Below, piece after piece: positions 1 to 10,414 of a stretch of DNA of 64,000 nt (positions within the stretch are counted from its first letter, which is position 1; each line of letters starts with the position of its first letter). The notes under the pieces were generated by a model, which ran no database searches, had not been told where the DNA came from, and saw nothing but the letters and a program-made list of their open reading frames with translations. Source of the DNA: Hirundichthys speculiger (Eukaryota; Chordata; Actinopteri; Beloniformes; Exocoetidae); assembly GCA_018398805.1 (NCBI GenBank), contig JAGFBZ010000290.1:1550001-1614000 (forward strand), read 5' to 3'. A program made the position numbers and the translations under genes.

Positions 1-2540
1 CAGAAAACCAGCTAAAAGTGGACAAGCTACTGAACCGTGATTAGCATCTCGCACACCGTGTCTGTATTTTAGCATAGTGTTTGTCATGGGTTGATGTTCA
101 TCTGATTTTAAGACCTCATAAGACCTCATAAGAAGATTTTTTTAAACTATGTCATGATAAACAAAACCTTATAACTAAAAGAGGGTGTAATTTGTTTTTC
201 TTGTAGCTATATGTATAATTCGCTGTGTAGCTGCTCTTCAAACATATTCTCCTCATTGTGCAGAAAATATATTGTAAAATCTTCAAACAGTGAGGGTTAC
301 ACACACAAAGCACCTCTGCTATTATAACAGTGTTGACCTTCAGCGTGTGTGAGTATGTTTGTGGAAGAAATTAATGTCCTGACTATAACCTTTTTGTTTG
401 ACTTTTCTGCATGTGGGAAACACAGAAGTGCCACCACGCAGACATACACAGAGAGCACAAAAAGGGAGACAAAGGGTACAGGAGTGCTGTACTGGTTTTG
501 TAAAATGTGAGATGCAACACGTCTTTACCTGCAGTTCAGCATTCTTAATCCTAAAATCAGTGAACTAGATGTGTTTCTTTTCTAGCAGCACGTAAAATGA
601 ATTTTTGTCAGCACTCTCAAAAACATGAAGAAATCATCTCAGCAGCTAATTTGGACAAAATTAGCTATCTTTTGTATCTTTCAGGAATACAGCTGTGTTT
701 GAAAATGTTTCTCACATGGGTGCAGATTTTTTTTTTCTTTTCTCATTTGTGCTCGTGAGTGCAGTGGGCCGCTCAGCTATAACCAGCGCATATGATATCG
801 CAAATTCATTGCAATGAATGTGCAGGCACACTAATATAATATGTGAGAGATGTAGTTTCTTTGAAATTCAAAGTAGACTTCTGCAAATCCATGATAAGGC
901 AGCCTCAGGCACGATTTAACAAACATTAATATTAGTTTTTTTCTGCATCCGGACAAACGTGTGTCTGCATTTGTATCTGTGTGTTGTTGTGAAGCAGCTG
1001 CTATCCATCTCCACTCAATCAATGAAGTCCAGAACAATCAGCTAAGTGGACCACGCATGTGTGTGTGCGCGCGCTGGAATTACATCCTAGCATGGGTGGC
1101 CTGCTTCATCTAATTCATTTTCATTTAATGAATTGTTTTGTTTGTTTTTTTCTGCTTACTCAGCAGGACACATTTAAATATCACATTTACAGTTAAGGGT
1201 GCCCCCGCTTTCTGTTTAAACTGAATCTAACACGTGACAGACTTAACAAAGCGGATATACTTCTTCCTGACATGGAGACCATCATTTTGCCTCCTTGTTT
1301 ACTCATCGTAATGTATTCCTGAAGCTGTTTTTCTTCACATCAGCTGTTCCTTCTCTTTAATGCATCATTATCAGACATATATTTGACATGTATGATCTCT
1401 GTGTGTCTGCATGTTTGTGAATACAAGTGTGAGTTGGTGTTCTATCCGTCATTTCTGTTCTACCACAGCAGGTTTCCTGTCCAGTATGCTCTATCTGTGT
1501 ATCTGTGGCAGGAATCCTTTAGACAGTTATAGCCCCTCAGGCAGCAGCTCCACACTTTCAAGCCACTTGTGTGTGCCTATGTGTATGTGTGTGAGGAAGT
1601 CAGAGGCAAGCCTTGATTGAGTGTCTGGTGCCCCACTGTCAGCTCACAGTTAGCCTCATTAATAAAAGGTCTTGCTGTGCCACCCTCTTCCTCTTCATTT
1701 CTTTGTCACATCTTCTCCCTCTACAACCTTCCATGACCCCATTCTTCTCCTTTCTGCTCCTCTCTCCTCTACCGATTGCCCACCCTGTCTTTTCAAGTTG
1801 TCCTTCCCCTTCATCATCATCACCTTCATCATCTCACAGAAGATGTTGCACTGGAATCCTAAGACTGGGAACATTTGCTTTTCTTATTGAATTGAATAGA
1901 AACCAATTGAACAGAAGAATCCCATCCAGAATGGCATCCACTGCATGGCAGCACTGGTTGAAACCAGTCATTATCACTGTGTTTGAGGAGTTTGCATGTC
2001 ATGTAAACATCCAGTTTTGAACCATCTATGTGAACTACCACTGACTTAAAAGGCGCAGATTTAATGCGAGGGTAAGGACAAATGGGAAAGAATATCGACA
2101 AGCTGAACCTGAAATTCCAGGCTTTTGTCCCATCAATTCCACAAGGAAAAGATCGACACAGACTGTGAGTTGAGTGGTGATCTTGCCTATTTAACTGCAG
2201 GAAGCAACAGCAAAGAGAAAGATGCATGCCTGCAAAGCCCCAGATGAGTGTGAGTTCTGCGCTCTTACACGTGATATTCCTCGGTAGTCGGGTTGTCCCT
2301 GTTGAATAAAACTAGGAAAACTATGATGTTTGTGCTTACGTTTCTGTGAAATATATATAAGACATTAAAAAAGGAAGCTAAATTTAGTAAACATTAGTTG
2401 AGAAACAGTTGAATAGCAGGCATGGTTAAAATTCCTAATGTTCATTTGATTGCACTTAAGTGTTGTGTTTGTCGTCTGGCAGCAGCTGTATTGGTGACAT
2501 CACATGCAGCATTAGCAAGTAATTCAGGTGAACTCTCACA
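1..2540. other. non-coding, no recognised gene
   Basis: AT-rich DNA with short open frames only and no exon recognised. A 10-bp unit is tandemly duplicated at 111-131. Given miR-139 further right, this may be intron or upstream flank of pde2a. Confidence 0.5.
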
Positions 2541-2554
2541 GTGGACAGCATCAA

Positions 2555-3207
2555 TGGCCACGGTTACATGATGTTTTTTAATTCGGAATTAATTATTTCG
2601 AATTAATAATTCGGAATCAAACTAATTTCCTTCGAGTTTACATGGAAATAGTAATTCCGAATTGAGGTTTACGTGGAAAACACCTTTGTTCGGCTTTATC
2701 CAACTCCGCTTTAGGTCTGGGGGTTGGGAAGGGTTCTGATTGGATGGGGGGCGGACGTCTTTACGTATTTACGTCTACCGGAAGAAAACAAACTTACTCG
2801 ATTAGCAACAACATGGAGGACTACATTATTAGCATCCTTTTTTGGTTTGTTTTGATTTTATTTTCGAAGAAGCAGCATGAGAACATCATGTCGATGATTT
2901 TCTTTCGAAAACAAGCCCAGCGCGAAATATAAACGTCATCGCGACAGACGGGCAAGGGAACGAGCATGCGCAGAAAGACAGGAATTAATTTAAAGCGGAA
3001 TGAGTGTATACATGACCGCAGGATTATTCTATTCGGATTTAAAATCAGAATAAACCAACCACTTACTTTGGAATCAAGTTTAATTCGAAATGGACATTTT
3101 CATTTGGAATCAGGTGTTTACATGGTAATTTTTAATAATTTTAAATCGGATTTAATTTTAATTCTGAATTAAAGAGGAATTAAACTTCCCATGTAAAAGC
3201 ACTAAAT
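2555..3207. mobile_element. PIF/Harbinger-like non-autonomous element
   Basis: The two ends are inverted relatives: left CCACGGTTACATGATGTTTT and right, reverse complemented, TTAGTGCTTTTACATGGGAA, both running into repeated AATTCGGAATTAA blocks. The interior holds a GC-richer patch with a short frame beginning MEDYIISILFWF (2813-2932). The layout, with AATTC-rich termini and a short Met-Glu-Asp frame, recalls fish Harbinger elements, but the superfamily is an inference and the target duplication is not clear. Confidence 0.5.
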
Positions 3208-5310
3208 GGAAACTTACAATCCAACAGTGCAGAATCTGGGGTACAGAGACCCTCCTTCACAATCTTATGTCCATGATAACACCTTCTATTGTCATCAAGC
3301 ACTGCAAGCACACTTATCCCAGTTCTCCTTGAAGTCTTAAGTCTACACAAACATACTTACAATGATAAAAATAAATCATAGTTTCAATTGAGAAGAAAAG
3401 GTCACCAAAACAAATCTCAATATAATATGAAGAAAGACCCAATTTGACAAGCTGCTGCTTGAGTGGCACCAGTCTAGAATTTTATGTGAACACCAACAGA
3501 CTATTAACGCTATTAACGACAGATTAACGCTGTCAAAATAAAGGTGTTTAACGTGGCTCCCTCGGTAGGAACGAGCTTGCCTGCCTCACTTTAAATGGTT
3601 TTCAGTCAGATTCAGAAGGGTTATGGAGATATTTTTATAACCTGATCAAAAAATTGATATGATATTTAATCTGTCCGTTTAGAATGAATACTTTTTGTGC
3701 ATGTATCCCTCAATAGATCATGCCGATTTGCAAATTTTGCTTGGATTCAGCATTCTCCCACCAGTTTTTGCTTCAGACCTAAATCCACCATCTTGTGGTC
3801 TTTTGCACTATGATTGCTGTTATTGGTGAGCTGTAAAACCCTTCTGTTAAATGTCAGCCATTTGGTATATTTGCAGCAGATTGGTGGACAGAACCACTTA
3901 ACACATGAAAGAAGTTAATTTGTAATGAAATGTTTTAATTCATATACACACACATTGTATCTGATCGCTTTAGTTTGACTCAACATCATCAACTGTGAAT
4001 GACAAACATTAAAAAAGAAATGTAGTTGTGTCTGATTACATGTCACTGTTCATCTCTCAACCTCAAAAAAGCAGCTGGTGAGGGTTGCTTTTAGTACCCT
4101 TACTCACTGGTTAATGGCAGATTTCCAAGAAAAATCTGAATCAAACACATCAGTGTTTTTCAGAAACGCAACTTTGTGACTATCACCTTGTGAAAATAGA
4201 ATAGCACAACATCCTACAACTTATTTAAAAAATAAATATAGTTCTATATCAGAACATCAAAGAGTGCATTATGTGAGTAACAGTATTGTCAGACCCTGAC
4301 CATGTTAGCTCATGTGAAATTAAATACATTTTGAAATCACAAGTGCACATTATTGGATGCCAGTAAACAGGAAACAGTCACTGTGCGACTTGGGACCTGC
4401 CAGAGTGTTCGTCAAAAGCCTGGCGGCAGCATATTACAACAGCTGCCAGGCCATTGTTGACTGACTGAGGCAGGAGAGGAAGCCAATAACAGTGACCTGA
4501 CATGATGAGATAAAAGCGTGAATGGAAAAAAAAAGACAGGTTGTCAACCTATCTCAATGTGAAAACACAGGAAACAAATTGCCACCTACAGGCAGGTTCG
4601 AACTTGTTTTTGCTTTTAACCGTGGCAAAGAGCCAGATAATGCACAGAACATTAAATGTGCAAACTGAGCCACAATGCCAGTCGCTCTGCAGTCGTTTAC
4701 CTGAATTAAGAAGACTCACCAAGATGAGTGTTGGCTATTTACTGGAAACAATGATGGAAAGCCGTGATCCTTTCCTCTAAATGATTCAGTGTAAGCCCAC
4801 TTATTTTTCTTTTAATCATCCATCTTCTCAGATGTCACTGTCACTGTTCAAGTATCCAAAGACCAGAGTGGCAACAAATTAGACGACTTCAATTAGAAGA
4901 CCCATCATGCCAGCTTGTAATTACTGCTTCTGGGCTTGTTCCATATTGTGTTCATGCTATTGGGTTTGTAATTATTCCTGAATCTTTGCTGACTGAAACA
5001 GTGCTTGGTGTATTTCATCTAGCTGAGGATGTGCTTCTGCTTTGCCAATGCCAGGGGTGCTATACAACGATACAATGTGATGACAACAAGATTCACAGTA
5101 GAAATTAGGATTACAGCCATTTCTTCTTACACTGCTACTCCACAAGGTAACACAGCATAAAAAGCGGTAAAAAGTCAGCAATAAAAAGCTAAATGAAGAA
5201 AAACATAAAACACAGAAGGAAGGGTTAGGGTTAGGGAGGGTTCAGAGAAAGTATCAGCCAGCCAGCCAAGGCCCTGGAAACAGGTTGCCTATAGGAGTTG
5301 GACAGTCTGA
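3208..5310. other. non-coding stretch
   Basis: No gene recognised. It contains a possible fragment of the TTAACG-rich hAT family at 3505-3560 and two TTAGGG units at 5222-5236, too few to call an interstitial telomere. Confidence 0.5.
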
Positions 5311-5315
5311 AATTC

Positions 5316-5810
5316 AAGTTCAAATGACTTTATTTGTCATTCTAGGTAACTACAATGAAATAAGATCAATACACAGTAGCTGGGGCCTCCACATTTAAAT
5401 GTTCAATCTTAAATAGAATGGAAAGGAAGTTCAGTATAAATAATAAAAAAACGACAAGATAGTACTATAAAAAGAGTTCCTGAGTCACTCACACATACGC
5501 ACACACTTATACACACAATCAATCACAGCAAATGTGCACTTGACCATGACTGGTGAATGATGTGACATGATGGTTAATATTGCACATGGAAATATAAACA
5601 TAAAGAATTGCACTTATAGTATTCCACACTGACATGGCAAATATTGCACCATAAATATGATGTTTCACTACTCTTATGGCTGTTGTGTAGAAGCTATTTA
5701 ACAGTCTGATGGTCCTTGTTTTGATTGTTTGGTATCGTCTGCCTGAGGGAAAACATTCAAACAGATGATGGGCTGAACCTTGAATAACAGGGAGGACCAG
5801 TCAGTCCAGA
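5316..5810. repeat. fish interspersed repeat (possible LINE 3' fragment)
   Basis: It begins with a CTTTATTTGTCATTCTAGG-like block and ends with phrases (TTTAACAGTCTGATGGTCC, CTGCCTGAGGGAAAACATTC) that I recognise as recurrent in teleost genomes. The exact family is uncertain; a degraded LINE tail or SINE is most likely. Confidence 0.4.
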
Positions 5811-6210
5811 CATTTGTCTTTATTTTTGTCAAATGAATAACAACACAGTGTAATTCATTATGTGCTTTTGTTCACCTAAGATGGTATTTACTTAGTTAAA
5901 GACCAGTGACATCAGAGTAACCTGCATCTGACTCAGGATTCTTTCATTACAGTGACAAGAAAACCAAGTACTGTTTAAAAGACCTACAAAACCTGGAATT
6001 ACAGCAAAAAAAATCAACTATTTTATCTATTTCTTACTTTTCTTTTGAGTCTTATTCAAATAATTATTGTTCTCTTTCCCAATTTTGAGGCTTTTGCCAC
6101 TTAAAGGTAGGATAAGCAATTCTCCACCATTTCTGATCCAGAATACTTGTTACAGTCAGTATATATCTCATCAACATCCGTTAACCTCCTGCCATGATTA
6201 TACTGCTACT

Positions 6211-7259
6211 AAAGTACCAGAACATTTGTTGTTCAAACACTGAGAAAATGATTTTGGCTCAGCACAATCAGAACATTAAAACAGGCAGTTTCTGAGGTAA
6301 CAGCAGAAACTTTTAACGGGGAGTTCAACTTGGCAGTTGTTACAAATATCCTTGTTTCTGTTGAATCCTCCGTCTGGGAGAACTTTAAAATGAAAATGTC
6401 CGTGTTAAAGTTCAGTAACTTTACCAATCCGTGTATCATTCATTCTTTCCATTTTAAATGGTCAATCAAAAATTTAAAAAATTAAAAAGTGACATTTTAT
6501 TACGTTTGATTGCACTGAAGTTACCAGTAACAGAATAGCACAACAGTGAACACATGGAGCAGATCTGATGTCATATGGAGGAATGACGAGAAAGTTTTGT
6601 TGCAGTCCAGAAATTTTTTTTTTCAGACAGAATTGTTAATATTGCTACCCGAGTTGCTACCAGAACTGTAAAGTATACAGATTTTTACCGCTCTCCATGT
6701 CTGTTTTAGCCTTTCTGCATGTTTTTCCGCTAATTCTCTTCCGGTTTCGCAGCGGCCAGTAACAGAGCTTTCAAAGCAAAAGCATGTGAGCTACATGCAT
6801 TAACATGCGATAAAATAAATGTCGGCGTTAATAAATTAATTAGTTAATGCGTTATTATCGCGTTAACTTGCCCAGCCCTAATTATTATCGAATTAACTCA
6901 TTAATCTATTAACGCTGACATTTATTTTATCACGCGTTAATGCATGTTGCTCACGTGCTTTTGATTTGAAAAGTGTGTTACTGGCTGCTGCGGAACCGGA
7001 AGGACAATTGGCAGGTAAACATGCAGGAAAAACTGACACAGACGGTGAGGTTACGAAACCTTCACATGGACATTTTCATTTTAAAGTTCTCCCAGACAGC
7101 GGAGTTGACAGAAACAAGGTTATTTGTAACAACTACGAAGTTGAACTCCCCGTTAAAAGTTTCTGCTGTTACCTCAGAAATTGCCTGTTTTAATGTTATG
7201 ATTGTGCTGAGCCACAATCATTTTCTCAGTGTTTGAACAACAAATGATCTGGTACTTTA
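6211..7259. mobile_element. hAT-like (ZBED-type) element pair in inverted orientation
   Basis: The segment 6211-6425 is an inverted, diverged copy of 7060-7259, and 6690-6880 is inverted relative to 6897-7050. The left arm ends in TAGGGCTGGGCAAGTTAACG when read on the minus strand, a hAT-type terminus; the right arm lacks it. The + frame 6966-7193 reads FKVLPDSGVDRNKVICNNYE, like the BED zinc finger at the start of ZBED-type hAT transposases, but the second Cys is Tyr. The left arm carries about 260 bp (6430-6688) with no counterpart on the right. Confidence 0.65.
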
Positions 7260-7380
7260 GTTCACATGGCAGCAGAACATTTAAATAAAAGTGCACTTTA
7301 CACTGCTTTTGAATTCATTATTTGGTTTTGCGTATACAATGTGATAAATCCTGATTAATCAGGAAACTAATACGATTAAT

Positions 7381-7618
7381 CCATCCATCCATCCATCCAT
7401 TTTCTATACCCGTTTCATCCTTGAAGGGTCACCGGGATCTGCTGGAGCCTATCCCAGCTGTCTACGGGCGAAAGGCAGGGGTTCACCCTGGACAGGTCGC
7501 CAGTCCATCGCAGGGTCACACATACAGACACACAACGTTCACACTCACATTCACACCCTATGGGCAATTTGGAATTATCAATTAACCTGACATGCATGTC
7601 TTTGGACTGTGGGAGGAA
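7381..7618 (+). repeat. teleost interspersed repeat, copy 1 (CATC tail)
   Basis: It starts with a (CATC)n run and continues CTGGAGCCTATCCCAGCTGT ... TTTGGACTGTGGGAGGAAGC, a very common fish repeat. It stops at GCCGGAG, where an inverted second copy begins. The family name is not assigned. Confidence 0.7.
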
Positions 7619-7935
7619 GCCGGAGTTGCCTCACAGCAAGAAGCTTCCTGGTCTGAACCTCAGCAGGGGTCTTTCTGTGTGGAGTTTGCATGTTCTTCCC
7701 ATGCTTGTGTAGGTTTCCTCCAGGTACTCCGGCTTCCTCCCACAGTCCAAAGACATGCATGTTAGGGATAATTGGTGGTTGTAAGTGTTTGTGAGTGTGG
7801 ATGGTTGTCTGTCAACATATGGCCCTGCGATGGACTGGTGACCTGTCCAGGGTGAACCCCTGCCTTTCACCCGATGAGAGCTGGGATAGACTCCAGCAGA
7901 TCCCCGTGACCCTGCAGAGGATTAGGCGGGCATAG
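7619..7935 (-). repeat. teleost interspersed repeat, copy 2 (inverted)
   Basis: The reverse complement reads CTGGAGTCTATCCCAGCTCT ... TTTGGACTGTGGGAGGAAGC, then continues beyond the point where copy 1 stops. Both copies share the core 240 bp in opposite orientation, making a long imperfect palindrome. Confidence 0.7.
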
Positions 7936-8544
7936 ATGGGAAACCCCAGCTTGTCAAAAGTCTTCACTGACCTAAACCAAAGCCATGTGCATCTGTAACT
8001 GTACAAAATTTTTGAATTTTATGTCATATTTTAACTCTCACATTTTTAACACTGTCTTTATTGTTTTCATTCCCTCTCACTTCACTAAAACAGTTTTTTT
8101 AAAACATCCTTTGGTTACTGATTTCAGTGACAATTGAAACATAACCCTAACATCACTTACTTGTCACCAAATAGCAGAAAAAGTGTAAAAACTGAAAGCT
8201 AAACATGGCGGAGCCTCTTTGTGGGAAACAGCTTAGATGGTGCAATTTGGAATTAAATACATTTATCAACTAGCAACAAACAAAAGCCCACATAAAAGGG
8301 AATGTGTGATTCTTAGACAATAATTCCTGGGTGAATAAACGGGCATGTTATAGCACCAGTCAGTTACAGGATTAAAATAACTGGCATTTCCAGATGCCAA
8401 ACACCACAGGAGAGCTCCGGAGTTCCTGCATCTGTGTCCTGAAGGCTCAGAGTTGTTTCCTGCCAGCAATGGATCTTCACAACTTTTCACACGTGGTATA
8501 AGTGTTGTGACTGACTGATATATGTCAGTTTTGCCTTCTTAATT

Positions 8545-8777
8545 TACATCCCTACGTCCAAAAAAGTTGGGACACTGCAAAACCTAAATAAAAATGCTGC
8601 CATCAAATCCAAAACAAACTAATATTTTCCATGAAATAGCAAAATGTCCCAGTTTCAACATCTGATATCTTTTTTGTGTTGTACTGGAATTGGATCATGG
8701 ATTGGAACACACTTTATTTATACAGCGTTTGTTTTGTTTTATACAGTGCTCCAACTCTTTTTGGAATTGGGGTTGTA
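8545..8777. mobile_element. Tc1/mariner-type MITE, 233 bp
   Basis: The ends are TACATCCCTACGTCCAAAAA (left) and, inverted, TACAACCCCAATTCCAAAAA (right), followed by GTTGG on both sides, with TA at each border. The interior is AT-rich and non-coding. The same termini are seen, degraded, on the transposase-bearing element at 35312-36342. Confidence 0.7.
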
Positions 8778-10091
8778 TTAAAACTGCCTTCAAGGAGCCA
8801 GAAAGACTTGTTATTGAAAACTGAGTCATTACCATGTAAAACAAAGGAGCGCCACATAGCCTCACATCAGAAAACTTTGAGCTTTGAAAAATTGAAAAAA
8901 ACTTTGAAAAATATGTCTGCTTTGGGCAGTGTCAATGAATAATCAATTGATCAACTGATTTAAGAATACTAGAGGGCACATTTTCATTCAGTTGACACTG
9001 AGATAAATTAGCTGTCTTTTAGCTTCTGTACATGTCAGTGTACCTGTTCCCTCCAGGATGTACACCGCCTTTCGCATCACTTTGAACGTGATAAGTTTTA
9101 TATTTTCTCTGTAGTTTTCTCGGGTTGTGCAACAAATATCACGAAGATAAAGAATATTTATCCCTTCCTTTCTTCTTTGATAATGTCATCCCAGAATTAT
9201 TTTAAAGTTACCATATTTTGTATTGAACAGGTATATTCATTATCACACTTAAAAGGAAAATGCAGACAGCAGCCTTAAATTAGAAATCTCCTTCTTAAAT
9301 AAGTCTCTTGTTCAGCTTAATATAAGCCTGGATCCAGACTCTAAATGGTAACCCTTAGGAAGAATGTTTCTGCACCATATTGCTCTCCCTGATGGATTCA
9401 CAAGCAACCTGCTCACAATACAGCTGTCAGATCGAGTTGTGACAAGCTCATCCATTGACAGTGTACGTTCTCCGTGAGTTGCTGATGTTGAGAAAGTATT
9501 GGCGAACAAATTGAAGAGTGACAGACAGATAATACAAAACAAAGGGGCATTGCTGGTTTATCAGGAAACGCTGCTTAAATGTGAGATGTGTTGTCAAGAT
9601 TGGTGTAACAGAAACAACATCAGTGCTGCATGGGATTGCTTTTTTGATGAAATGCCAGTGGGAAATGCTCTCTTGTGCCCTGCCTGTACTTTTCTGCTAG
9701 AGGAAAGTGGATATGTCGACATGAAACCTAACATGTGTATACTTCCTGCCGCCATTAGAAAGCTCTAACTCATAGCCATTGGTACCTTTCCTCATCTGAG
9801 ACGTTCTCCCAGCAGCCTTTTTCAAAGTCAACAGGATTATTGTCTAAAAGTATGGCCCTAACATGAACAAGCACAATTTCACAATCTTCTGGGAGGCATT
9901 CATATGAAAGGTGCTGTTTTTGGTTTCCTTCCTCTGCTCCATGTGTAATCACACAGCTCACAATTTGGAACAGATTTTGTGTATTGTATAAAGAAAAAGT
10001 CTCAAAGTATCAATATTTGTGGATGTAACAAAATTCAGAAATCTGGGGTGCCTTCCTTCAGTTGAGGATTGTGTGTAGAAGATGAAGGTGG

Positions 10092-10093
<2 letters not shown>

Positions 10094-10130
<37 letters not shown>

Positions 10131-10137
10131 GGGAGAG
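10094..10137. repeat. poly-T tract, 44 nt
   Basis: Uninterrupted T run, possibly the reverse-strand tail of a retroposed sequence, although no recognisable SINE head adjoins it. Confidence 0.9.
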
Positions 10138-10375
10138 GCACAGTAGAGGAAAAAGAGGTCATGGGAACAGAGAGAGGTCTGTAGAAGGACATTAAGTGAC
10201 CCAGTAGAAGAATGTATCAAGAGGGAGGTCTGGAAAGAATGGGGGTGAAGGAAGGTGGGAGGGAGAAAAGTGAGCTACATGTCACAGAGACTTAAAGGTA
10301 ACCTAGGGAGAGAAAAACTTTGTACTGTCCTGTGTAACTGTGTGTCAGTTTATTTTTTGAATGTGTTCAGGAGCA

Positions 10376-10376
10376 T

Positions 10377-10411
<35 letters not shown>

Positions 10412-10414
10412 CAA
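10376..10414. repeat. (AC)n microsatellite
   Basis: Dinucleotide array with two AAAC interruptions. Confidence 0.9.

Noticed and set aside
5222..5236. TTAGGGTTAGGG telomere-like units
   Set aside because: Only two units plus a partial; expected by chance or minor repair insertion.
7415..8006. Several overlapping minus-strand frames of 60-79 codons
   Set aside because: They arise from the inverted interspersed repeats at 7381-7935, not from a gene.
9499..9768. Cys-rich 89-codon frame (LKCEMCCQDWCNRNN ... LLCPACTFLLEE)
   Set aside because: No recognised family, no splice signals or neighbours. It could be a relic of a repeat; not enough to call a gene.
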